Shown piece after piece: positions 32,574-41,133 of a stretch of 59,995 bases of DNA. Position numbers and translations under genes: made by a program. The stretch comes from Bacillota bacterium (GTDB lineage: Bacteria; Bacillota; UBA5301), in assembly GCA_012735535.1 (NCBI GenBank), contig JAAYHC010000070.1, positions 1 to 59,995 of the forward strand, in the 5' to 3' direction. The notes under the pieces were generated by a model. It made no database searches. It was not told the DNA's origin and worked only from the letters and a program-made list of their open reading frames with translations. The number at the start of each line of letters is the position of its first letter. Position 1 is the first letter of the stretch.

Positions 32574-33395
32574 TTAGAACATTCGTTGAAAGATATGGTA
32601 ACTGTCTTGGATAAAGTTGACACCCCAAAAGCTGATTAAAACCGTACTGAACGAAAGAACTGCGAGCCAAGCCGCTTTGGCCCCCCGCCAGCCAAACATA
32701 GTGCGTAAATGTAAATACAGGGCGTAAACCAACCAGCTCAGCAAAGACCAAGTTTCAACCGGGTCCCACGACCAGTAGCTGCCGTAGAGATCTTTGGCCC
32801 AAATCGCCCCCGAGGCGATCATCACGGTTGTCATCGCAAAACCAAAGGCGACCAGACGATGCGAGAGTTCGTCGAGCGTCCTAACATCTCCGAAAGCGAG
32901 CAAAGCCTCGGGCTTGCGTGCTCTGACCAAAATGACGACGCCTAAAATTGCGGCGACCAAGAATGAAGCATAGCCGAACCAGGCGAAAAAGACGTGGATA
33001 TATAGCCAAGGATTATCATAGGCCGGAGTCAGCGGCGCCAAATCCGGCTGACCGCGCTGCATCGCCCAGCCCAAAGTCAGCAAGATGACGGGCAAAACAC
33101 CGATGTTCGCTTTCCACAGGCCTGTCCACCGGCGGCCGAGATAGAGCAGCAAAACCATGGTGAACCATGCTGCCGTCAAAGCATTCTCATAATCGCCTTT
33201 CACCGGTGGGCGACCGGCAGAAACCGTTCTGACGAGCAAAGTCGCCGTGTTCAATATGACCCCGGTGATGATGACCTTTTTAGTGACGGACACCAATGAT
33301 TCTCGCTTAAAGAAAATGGCGAAAAAGAGTAGGCCTATCGCGAGCGTATAGGTGAACAAGGTTAAGTACAAGAGGACTTTTTCGGCCAGTAGCAT
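32574..33395 (-). CDS. ccsB: Cytochrome c biogenesis protein CcsB/CcsA (ResC-like)
   Basis: IHVFFAWFGYASFLVAAILGV; WAKDLYGSYWSWDPVETWSLLSWLVYALYLHLR (tryptophan-rich WWD-type motif). Confidence 0.9.
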   Translation of the reverse strand: MLLAEKVLLYLTLFTYTLAIGLLFFAIFFKRESLVSVTKKVIITGVILNTATLLVRTVSAGRPPVKGDYENALTAAWFTMVLLLYLGRRWTGLWKANIGVLPVILLTLGWAMQRGQPDLAPLTPAYDNPWLYIHVFFAWFGYASFLVAAILGVVILVRARKPEALLAFGDVRTLDELSHRLVAFGFAMTTVMIASGAIWAKDLYGSYWSWDPVETWSLLSWLVYALYLHLRTMFGWRGAKAAWLAVLSFSTVLISFWGVNFIQDSYHIFQRMF

Positions 33396-33466
33396 GGTAG
33401 ATCACTATCCCAAAAATTTACTGCTAGTAGAGTAATTCGTCAAATTACAAGAAAATACCTGTTTTG

Positions 33467-34447
33467 TTATGGATTACCTGCTCTAGCCCCCGCCCCGTCC
33501 TTTTGCAAAACAAACAAATACCTGGTAATAATGGCGATCGTCAGTACGAATAAACCAACCAACACCAGCTTCGTCCCCCGCGTGCTGGTGACCACAAACC
33601 CAAGCCAATAGCGATAATCCGGTATTTCGAGCCAGATACCCAAGAACTCAACCGGAGGGTCGCCAGGGGTAACAACAATTGCCGCTCCCGTCTGATTGCT
33701 GAGAACAAGAGTTAACTCTAAGTTCTCGTCCAAGCTCGCCTCAACCTTGATCAGTTCGCCGCTGAGCGGCCACTCAAACAAATCCGGCCTCCCGCCGACG
33801 AGGTCGAGGTTGACAAAACCGTGCCATAGCAACTCTCCCTCGGACGATCTGAGCACCAAGAGCGGGGCGAAGCCGAACTTATAGATGGTCGCTTGGCGCG
33901 ATTTAAAGGTAAAAGGTCTGTTCATTGCGGTATCAATTACTCTGCTTTTTCCGCTATCCAAATCATGAAGTTGCACCCGAGCGGCAAGGTGTTCGACCAG
34001 CCGCGGATCGTAAAAATCGACATTCACTTCAAGCAAGGTCAGGGCGAGCTCTTCGAAATCGCCGGCTTGAACAGGCCCGCGGGAGAGCACTTGGTGATTA
34101 ACGGGGCTGTCAATCAGTGTCTGGCCTTCGGTGAGAAAGAACAAAGCTTTATATTGAAAGAGAGTGTAATAAAAGCCGGCGAAAATCAGCAGCGCAATTC
34201 CGCAATGAAAAACGATTGAACCTAGCAGAGTGATTTTTTTGTTACGATCCTGAGCCCGGCGCAAATGGGGAAATCGCAAGACGGTACAGTAAAAAACCAA
34301 TGCTGCTGTAACGGCCAACAAGAACGAGAGGCTCGTCCAAAACCACTTGGGAGCGTACTGTGGGTAAAAGGTAACCCGGCAAACCATGAGCAGAGCCTCA
34401 AGAACTAACACCACAATTGTTGCTTGGAACAAACGCTTCATCGGCAA
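33467..34447 (-). CDS. ResB-like cytochrome c biogenesis protein (first copy)
   Basis: Adjacent TM segments, FHCGIALLIFAGFYYTLFQYKALFFLTEGQTLIDSP, C-terminal YRYWLGFVVTSTRGTKLVLVGLFVLTIAIIT. Confidence 0.7.
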   Translation of the reverse strand: MPMKRLFQATIVVLVLEALLMVCRVTFYPQYAPKWFWTSLSFLLAVTAALVFYCTVLRFPHLRRAQDRNKKITLLGSIVFHCGIALLIFAGFYYTLFQYKALFFLTEGQTLIDSPVNHQVLSRGPVQAGDFEELALTLLEVNVDFYDPRLVEHLAARVQLHDLDSGKSRVIDTAMNRPFTFKSRQATIYKFGFAPLLVLRSSEGELLWHGFVNLDLVGGRPDLFEWPLSGELIKVEASLDENLELTLVLSNQTGAAIVVTPGDPPVEFLGIWLEIPDYRYWLGFVVTSTRGTKLVLVGLFVLTIAIITRYLFVLQKDGAGARAGNP

Positions 34448-34572
34448 AACCTTCCTGGCAATTTATTGCACTATTTCTAGTTATCCCCAATATCTCCCTC
34501 CAGTCGCCGGCGCCTCAAAAACTCTAGGCATATGCTTAAGCCCTCCGACGCTCATCGAAGGGCTTCGATCGA

Positions 34573-36618
34573 TTAATCCCAGGCTTCCGGCGGTATCGGC
34601 CGCCGGGTATATTGTAAGCTGCTGTGTTTGTCACACCCCACACTCACACCATCTACCATGTAATCGTAGTCTCCACAAGAGACTGTTCCGCTGCTCTGCG
34701 CTATGGCTTCATCGGAGGAGAACATCTCAATGGCAAAACCGTTCAGGAAATGCACCGGACTGGTGTTAGGTTGATCACCCCTGGCGTAGTTCGCCCCATG
34801 CAATCCCCCGCTCTTGATCTCGCTGAGAGGCTTGCTAAGGTCGGAATAATCGCCATGGCATGCGAAGCAAGAGATATTCGGAACCCCCGGAGGATACTTT
34901 ACCTTGGAGGACTTATAATGCACCCGAATTCCATGGAACCAAAAGCCGGATCGCTTGTTAGCTGCCGGTACGCTTGCATTCGGGTTATTGGATTGATTTT
35001 GACCTACTTGAACATCCCGCGGACCATAGACATTAATATCATGACACAAGTAGCAGACGATCGGGTCGGTATCGGCCGGGACGGGCTCGCCATCATCGTA
35101 GTGGCTGGGGATTGTCGCTGTCCGCAGCAGCCACCGCGGTGTTTCCCCATTGACATACCCCTTCCCCCAGTTAGAGCCATGCGGTCCCCAGATCCGATCC
35201 TCACCGGTATCATCGTTGCCATGGCAATCGCTACAAGCTATAACCACCTCTTCCCAGATGCCATCCCATTTCTCCCGTAACTCCTTAACCAGACCGGCAT
35301 AGACGTAGGACTCGTGCTGCGGTTTGCGGTTTTTGCTCGGTACAATACAGCCATGCGTTGCCCAGTTATTCGGATTAAAGAAGATATCCATCGCTTTCAT
35401 GTAGTCGCGACCATCAAAACTCATCGGTGACTGAGAGCTGTGGCATTTCAAGCACAAGCCGGCTTCCTGGTCGCCTTCGATGGCCCATAAGCGACCGATT
35501 TCCGCGGTAGGTGCCTGCCAAGCCACTGTCCCATACCGGATGTTTTTCAGCCCCATAACCCCTTCCAGCTCCGGACCTACGAGATGATCGCCGATCTCGC
35601 GAATATCCGTCCGCGCCCTTACGCGGTGCGGATCATGGCAATCGACACACTCAACGTGCATAGCCACGGTAAAAGAGCCGTCCTCGAACTCATGCGGGTA
35701 ATGGACCGGGTCGCCTACCAAGTTATGTTTGAACTCTTTTTGAAACTCTCCGCGAATATCCGGTACCCCCGGAATCGTGCCATTATGGCAATTCAAACAA
35801 GCCCCGGTCTCCGGGTCATCCTCCAGCTGATCATAAATCCCGTCACGCGGATTATAACTCGGGCGCAGCAGTCTCGTCCCGCCAACCGCATTATGAACGG
35901 TATGACAACCCAGACATGCCCATCGGCCCACCGTCCGACCATTCCAGACTGCACCCGAGATTTGGTGGGCACTGCCGATCCACCCGGTCTGCTGGTGGCA
36001 CTCGGTGCACAGTTGCCCATCATCCGGCAGCGTCCGCAGGAAACTAGGAGCGTTTTTGTGCGGATCATGGCACGAACCGCACTCCACCCTGCCACCTTCC
36101 AACTTGGCATTTGCCAACGGATTAAGCATCGGATTGACCAACTCCGTACCCGGCTTTTCGGTTTCGGCAACCAACCTGATTGAGACGGGATGATGCACGG
36201 ATAAATTCGTGCCGATGAGAGTTCGGCCGGTTATCGCACCGAGACTGGGATCATTCAGCCTCCCGTAGTAATCCCCAACCGCGATCGTCCCATCATGACA
36301 GCTCAAACAAAGTTTCGATGAACCGGTCGGCTGGGCAGGGTCAGCCTCCAAACTGCTACGCGGATCTTCGGTCGGTCCCGGATACAAAGTGTACTGGGCG
36401 GAAGATAGCTCTCGGCTCCACAGTCCCGTCGTTTGCGGATTAGCGTTATGCGGGGTATGGCAAAAGATACAAACCTCATCTACCGCATCAGACCGGTAGA
36501 CGTTACCGGCAGGCGCGAATTTTGAGAAATTATGTTTTGTCTGCAGGATACTCGCCTCTGCTGGAACAGCAGTAATAGTCAGCAGTAATACGAGTATACA
36601 GCTACAGCGCTTGAGCAT
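34573..36618 (-). CDS. Exported multiheme (11 CXXCH) c-type cytochrome
   Basis: 11 CXXCH motifs (CIFCH, CLSCH, CGSCH, CTECH, CLGCH, CLNCH, CVDCH, CLKCH, CSDCH, CYLCH, CFACH). Signal peptide from ATG 36618: MLKRCSCILVLLLTITAVPAEA. Confidence 0.95.
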   Translation of the reverse strand: MLKRCSCILVLLLTITAVPAEASILQTKHNFSKFAPAGNVYRSDAVDEVCIFCHTPHNANPQTTGLWSRELSSAQYTLYPGPTEDPRSSLEADPAQPTGSSKLCLSCHDGTIAVGDYYGRLNDPSLGAITGRTLIGTNLSVHHPVSIRLVAETEKPGTELVNPMLNPLANAKLEGGRVECGSCHDPHKNAPSFLRTLPDDGQLCTECHQQTGWIGSAHQISGAVWNGRTVGRWACLGCHTVHNAVGGTRLLRPSYNPRDGIYDQLEDDPETGACLNCHNGTIPGVPDIRGEFQKEFKHNLVGDPVHYPHEFEDGSFTVAMHVECVDCHDPHRVRARTDIREIGDHLVGPELEGVMGLKNIRYGTVAWQAPTAEIGRLWAIEGDQEAGLCLKCHSSQSPMSFDGRDYMKAMDIFFNPNNWATHGCIVPSKNRKPQHESYVYAGLVKELREKWDGIWEEVVIACSDCHGNDDTGEDRIWGPHGSNWGKGYVNGETPRWLLRTATIPSHYDDGEPVPADTDPIVCYLCHDINVYGPRDVQVGQNQSNNPNASVPAANKRSGFWFHGIRVHYKSSKVKYPPGVPNISCFACHGDYSDLSKPLSEIKSGGLHGANYARGDQPNTSPVHFLNGFAIEMFSSDEAIAQSSGTVSCGDYDYMVDGVSVGCDKHSSLQYTRRPIPPEAWD

Positions 36619-36701
36619 TACTTCGCCTCCTTGACTCCCCGGAACACATTCTATTTTACTATTCATCCCGTGATCTGGAAAATCCTCCAAGAAATGCCAA
36701 A

Positions 36702-36729
36702 TGGCCCTTCTATAAGTTGCGAAGGGCCA
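36702..36729 (-). terminator. Hairpin downstream of the DUF3794 gene
   Basis: TGGCCCTTC ... GAAGGGCCA perfect 9-bp stem; weak T-tract on the minus strand. Confidence 0.5.
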
Positions 36730-36752
36730 GGCGAGCTTTTCTCAGGAGTAGC

Positions 36753-37421
36753 CTAACGTCGCGCGATATACTCGCGAACGGGCACTTTTTGAACGGCTTT
36801 GAAGACGATCCGTTCGGATTTGGCGCGCTGAGGATTTGTTTGGAGCTCAGCGCTGCGAACGGGTCGCCCCCGGCCGCTGTTAACGGCGCCCCGAACATAA
36901 ACCGGCTTGGGCTGCACTTGCTTGGCCAGCGTCGCATTACCCGAGGCCGAACTAATGGTCACCGGCAAGGGGATGCCATTTCCTCCGTTGGTTCCACCGT
37001 TCACCGGCACCGGAATCGCGCCGTTGACCGGCACCGGAATGCCATTACCGTTAAACACCGAGACCGTCACGTCAATGACGACTTTCTGCCGCAACAAGGT
37101 TGGTTCAAGTAGCTCGAATTCTACAAAGGCGATCTCAAAAGCCACCTCACAGATGTGATTGGGTGCGGCTCCCATCACATCGACGAAGCCGCTAAACGGG
37201 ATATCTTCAGCCTGGTGTACCACGACGTTGTCCGGCTCGCGAACGAAGAAAATCTGCTTGTGCAGGACGCCTTGATAGATAACTTTATTAGCAATAACAG
37301 TGCAGGTGGCATCCCGTATCGATGCGCGGATCTCATCTATCTTAACGGCCGGAACAAATAGTTCCACCGTACTGTCTACAAGTACCTGGTCGGTAACTGT
37401 GCCAATTAGGGCCATCTTCAT
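36753..37421 (-). CDS. DUF3794 (SPOCS-type) protein with repetitive Gly/Pro/Val linker and basic tail
   Basis: VIANKVIYQGVLHKQIFFVREPDNVVVHQAEDIPFSGFVDV; tail NGNGIPVPVNGAIPVPVNGGTNGGNGIPLPV. Confidence 0.8.
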   Translation of the reverse strand: MKMALIGTVTDQVLVDSTVELFVPAVKIDEIRASIRDATCTVIANKVIYQGVLHKQIFFVREPDNVVVHQAEDIPFSGFVDVMGAAPNHICEVAFEIAFVEFELLEPTLLRQKVVIDVTVSVFNGNGIPVPVNGAIPVPVNGGTNGGNGIPLPVTISSASGNATLAKQVQPKPVYVRGAVNSGRGRPVRSAELQTNPQRAKSERIVFKAVQKVPVREYIARR

Positions 37422-37487
37422 CCCTCCTTCCCTACCATCATATGAAGGATGGGGGCACAAGGGACAAGGACCTAAGCACAATTCGGA

Positions 37488-37898
37488 CTAGTTCAGCGAG
37501 CCGGAAAAGACGGAATCGCCGGGGAATTCGCCGCCGTCACGCAGCTCCATACTCCGAGCTGCCATAATGTCGGCAAAGGCTTGGAACTCCGGTAACAAGT
37601 GCGGATACTCCGCGCAGCTTAAGATGAGGCGCTGATCTTTGAGGTCGAGATAGCCGCTGAGTTTGCTGAATTGGTCATGCTCCAACCGCCTGGAAAGACC
37701 GAACACTACGCCCAGGATGAAGAAAAAATCAACACCGATAGCGGCGAGCGTCTCGACAATCGGGTGAAACTCTCGATCCGATAAGAGGTCGAGGGCTAAG
37801 TAGGTCTCTAAATATTCATTCAAATTAACATAGCCCACCAACATATCTTTGTTCAATTGAATAAAACGCGCAATCAGCCGTACAAGATCAGTTTCCAT
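37488..37898 (-). CDS. Hypothetical protein
   Basis: ORF with METDLVRLIARFIQLNKDMLVGYVNLNEYLETYL start and an upstream GGAG; no family recognised. Confidence 0.55.
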   Translation of the reverse strand: METDLVRLIARFIQLNKDMLVGYVNLNEYLETYLALDLLSDREFHPIVETLAAIGVDFFFILGVVFGLSRRLEHDQFSKLSGYLDLKDQRLILSCAEYPHLLPEFQAFADIMAARSMELRDGGEFPGDSVFSGSLN

Positions 37899-38096
37899 TA
37901 GAGCCTCCTCTCCCCTCATATTCGGCCAACTCACCCAACCACCTTTATTTTCGCTCAGCAAACAATACATAAAATGGAAGTCAATTAGTGAATTGGAGAT
38001 CCCTGTTTGCCCAAAATAATAAACGAAAGGAGTTGATCGAATCCAGAAACCGTTATCTCGAGGGGGCTGTCAGATGCGATAGCCCCCTCCCCATTT

Positions 38097-38939
38097 TCAA
38101 AATGTCCAACTCAGCGAGATAATGTGAGAATCGTAAATGTAGCAATAATCGAAGGAGTAAGCCTTTCCGGCCTGTAGACCAAAGCCGACGGTCCAGGTAT
38201 CATGATAATACCCACCCCGCAAGGCTCCATTGGCAAAGCGTTTTTCGACCCCCGCCGAAAGATCGGCCGCCCCGGTTAAATCGTAAATATCCACGGCAAT
38301 AGTTGTATCTTCGGTGACATCCCAAGCTACCCCAGGCCGGACATTATTTTTGTACGGAAGACGCAAGCCGCCGGTGTAGTTGAGATCTGTACCGAAAAGG
38401 TCTTGGCTCAACAGACCGACCCGCACGTTATCGCTCACTTGCAAGAGGACAGCCAGGTCCAGACCCGTTCCGCGCCCGGGCAAGATCCCTACCCCGGGAA
38501 CATACAGCTTTGAATCATAGAATTTCAGGTTTGCCCCAAACGACAATAGCTCGCTTACCGGAATCGCTAATGATAGCTGGTACCACGTATCGTCAGCCAG
38601 AGAGCCATATTCTTTTCCCTCAAAATCCACCAATACTCTCGGGTTATGGCTATTAATCCCACTAATCCCGAAGACAACTTTGCCGTACCGCTCCACTCCG
38701 GAGAAAAACCACTGGTAGTTAATCCGGCCGGCAACCGTTTCCATGTAGGTGTACATACTCTCCTGCGGCATTCTGGTCAAACCGGCGGGGTTCCAGTAAA
38801 CCGCATTTGCATCGTCACTAACGGCGATAAACGCGCCTCCCATCGCCAATGGGCGCGCCCCGACGCAAGCTAAAACCGGCAGATTCATGCCGAAAATCAG
38901 GCTAACCACCAAGGCCAACTTGGCTATATTCTTTGCCAT
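38097..38939 (-). CDS. Beta-barrel outer-membrane-like protein (PorV/TraF/UPF0164-like)
   Basis: Signal peptide; ARPLAMGGAFIAVSDDANAVYWNPAGL; alternating amphipathic strands; terminal residue Phe (HIISLSWTF). Confidence 0.7.
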   Translation of the reverse strand: MAKNIAKLALVVSLIFGMNLPVLACVGARPLAMGGAFIAVSDDANAVYWNPAGLTRMPQESMYTYMETVAGRINYQWFFSGVERYGKVVFGISGINSHNPRVLVDFEGKEYGSLADDTWYQLSLAIPVSELLSFGANLKFYDSKLYVPGVGILPGRGTGLDLAVLLQVSDNVRVGLLSQDLFGTDLNYTGGLRLPYKNNVRPGVAWDVTEDTTIAVDIYDLTGAADLSAGVEKRFANGALRGGYYHDTWTVGFGLQAGKAYSFDYCYIYDSHIISLSWTF

Positions 38940-38997
38940 TTACAGCCTCCCCGCCCAACACAACACAAAAACCCCACGAGTTGGTCCATATCACTTC

Positions 38998-39066
38998 GCC
39001 AATCCTTTTGGCGGCTCCTGCATATTGCCGCAGCTTCCACACATTACCGCCCTTTGCGGGATTGGC
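38998..39066. other. Highly structured intergenic element (nested inverted repeats), possible leader RNA
   Basis: GCCAATCC (38998-39005)/GGATTGGC (39059-39066); GGCGG (39010-39014)/CCGCC (39047-39051); CTGC (39018-39021)/GCAG (39030-39033). Confidence 0.6.
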
Positions 39067-39163
39067 CAGCCCCCCCAAGCTTTGCCTCAAGGTATTGCCA
39101 CGGGCATCCAGAATTAAAGAGAGTAATTGTTTCAATTTTCGGTGTAGAGAGGATGTAGTAGTA

Positions 39164-39640
39164 GTGCAGCAATCAAAAGAACAGTGGTTGGCCACCCGTA
39201 CCGACCCGATGAACTGGCCGAACAACGAGTATTTTCAGCTGTTAATCGATAAAGCCTGGCAGCTGAATGTGGAGTTAAGAAGCAGCAAGATCCATGAATT
39301 ATGGTACTACCGCCCGGATTCGCGAACAATCTATATCTGGGAACCGGATTTAATTAATGAGCCGCTCGCATACCTGCTCACGGTCTTTGGTCATGAACTC
39401 GGCCATGTGACCGATTTTGATCGCCATCCGGAATTCGTGGCGCGCACCAAAGACCTCCATTACTCCAATGTTCCTTGGGACATCGAGCTTTCCGGCTTTG
39501 TCAGCGGTTTCCGCCTGCTCTCCGAGTTGGGAATCCCTTTGGCGCCGGAGACCTTCGCCTTTTTTATCGCTCCCCCGATGCAACAACAAGTGCTGGAGAT
39601 CATCCAAGCCGGCCCGCAACAGTCCAGAGAATCGGCTTAA
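39164..39640 (+). CDS. Hypothetical protein with HELGH (HExxH) motif
   Basis: LAYLLTVFGHELGHVTDFDRHPEF; GTG start at 39164 with AGAGAGGA upstream. Confidence 0.6.
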   Translation: MQQSKEQWLATRTDPMNWPNNEYFQLLIDKAWQLNVELRSSKIHELWYYRPDSRTIYIWEPDLINEPLAYLLTVFGHELGHVTDFDRHPEFVARTKDLHYSNVPWDIELSGFVSGFRLLSELGIPLAPETFAFFIAPPMQQQVLEIIQAGPQQSRESA

Positions 39641-39701
39641 CATCTGACCCGAGTTGAATCTCGGCCCGCCTTTCCCTATAATGAGGGAGAGGCGTTTTAT
39701 T

Positions 39702-40877
39702 ATGCGCATTATCGCTCATGTTGATATGGATGCCTTCTTTGCCGCCATCGAGCAGCGCGACAACCCGCGGCTCAAGGGCAAGCCGGTCATTATCGGCGGC
39801 TCGCGCCATCGTCCGCGCGGCGTCGTTTCCACCTGTTCTTACGAAGCCCGTAAGTACGGCGTTCATTCGGCCATGCCCTTGGCTCAAGCGGTCAGGCTTT
39901 GTCCGCACGGCATTTTCCTCCCCGGCAATATGGCCAAATACCGGCAAGTCTCCGCCGAGCTCCAACAGATCTTTGCCTCATTCACCGATCTGTATGAGCC
40001 GGTCTCCATTGATGAAGCCTATCTGGATTTGACTGACCGGTACCGGGAGTACTCCTCGCTCTGGCAATTAGGATTGGCGTTAAAGAAAGCCATTCGGGAC
40101 CAATTGGACCTCACCGCATCGGTCGGGATCGCGGCGACCAAGTCCGCTGCTAAAATGGGCTCCACTTTACACAAACCGGATGGATTAACCATTATTCTGC
40201 CGGAGGATTTCGATCGGATCATTGGGCCGTTGCCGGTGCGCAGCCTGCATGGTGTGGGGGCCAAGACCGCCGAACGCCTGGAAAACCTCGGTATCCGTAC
40301 GGTTTTGGATATCCGCCGCTTCGGCCGGAAAGCAATGATCAGCCACTTTGGCAAGCTGGGTGATTGGATCTACAACCTCTCCTGCGGCATCGATCCACGG
40401 CCGGTCGAACCTCGCCAAACTCGCAAATCCGTCGGGCGCGAAACTACCTTCGACAGTGATCTCAACGATGAAGCCGAGATCAAAAAGACCTTAAAAGAGC
40501 TGGCTGCCGATGTTAGCCGCAGATTACAGGCCCATCACCTCTGGGGTGAAACGATCACCCTCAAATTGCGCGACCCTGATTTTACTACGACCACCCATAG
40601 CTTGTCGGTCAATTATGGGATCAATAGCGCGGACGAGATTAGCCAGGCGGCCCTGGTCTTGCTGGACCGCGCCTGGGCCTCCATAGAACCGAACCGGCGC
40701 AAACCGCTGCGCCTCGTCGGGATTTCCGTCTCCAACCTTTCGGAAAATCGCCAGTTAAACTTGTTTACCCCGCCCCGCGAATCTAAAGTGGATAGGTTGC
40801 TCGTCGACCTCAACCAACAGTTTGGCAAAGGCGTAATCACCACCGGCCATCTTTCGCCGCATGATAAGCGCTCTTAA
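39702..40877 (+). CDS. dinB: DNA polymerase IV (Y-family)
   Basis: HVDMDAFFAAIEQRDNPRLKGKPVIIGG; SYEARKYGVHSAMPLAQA; VSIDEAYLDLTD. Start ATG 39702. Confidence 0.94.
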   Translation: MRIIAHVDMDAFFAAIEQRDNPRLKGKPVIIGGSRHRPRGVVSTCSYEARKYGVHSAMPLAQAVRLCPHGIFLPGNMAKYRQVSAELQQIFASFTDLYEPVSIDEAYLDLTDRYREYSSLWQLGLALKKAIRDQLDLTASVGIAATKSAAKMGSTLHKPDGLTIILPEDFDRIIGPLPVRSLHGVGAKTAERLENLGIRTVLDIRRFGRKAMISHFGKLGDWIYNLSCGIDPRPVEPRQTRKSVGRETTFDSDLNDEAEIKKTLKELAADVSRRLQAHHLWGETITLKLRDPDFTTTTHSLSVNYGINSADEISQAALVLLDRAWASIEPNRRKPLRLVGISVSNLSENRQLNLFTPPRESKVDRLLVDLNQQFGKGVITTGHLSPHDKRS

Positions 40878-41107
40878 TCAATCTCCGTCTCCTCACTCTG
40901 CAGAAACGGCAGCATATCTTTGTCGATGGTCGTGATATCCTCCTCATCGATCTCAATCATCCCGCGGTCGCGTAGCTGGATGACGACATCATAGAGAGAC
41001 TTGCGCTGCTCTTCCGGCAGGCTCAGCACATACTCGTTGATCTCCGTCTCCGGCACCTTGGCGTAAAATTTGACCCCGCCATACTTAAGGTACTTACCCT
41101 TACCCAT
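40874..41107 (-). CDS. Small hypothetical protein
   Basis: 77 aa charged ORF, abuts dinB convergently. Confidence 0.6.
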   Translation of the reverse strand: MGKGKYLKYGGVKFYAKVPETEINEYVLSLPEEQRKSLYDVVIQLRDRGMIEIDEEDITTIDKDMLPFLQSEETEID

Positions 41108-41133
41108 TAATCAGGCCTCCATACAGCTTGTTA

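Noticed and set aside
34624-36183. Plus-strand ORFs (218 aa and 199 aa) antisense to the multiheme cytochrome
   Set aside because: The minus frame has 11 CXXCH motifs and a signal peptide; the plus frames have no domain features.
38950-39130. Canonical c-di-GMP-I, cobalamin or T-box riboswitch
   Set aside because: GCAAAG segments and helices are suggestive, but the conserved cores could not be aligned by eye; kept only as a candidate structured element.
38902-39225. 107-aa minus-strand ORF in the divergent intergenic region
   Set aside because: Overlaps the start of the beta-barrel gene and reads through nested inverted repeats; no RBS or domain support. Better explained as structured RNA or non-coding DNA.
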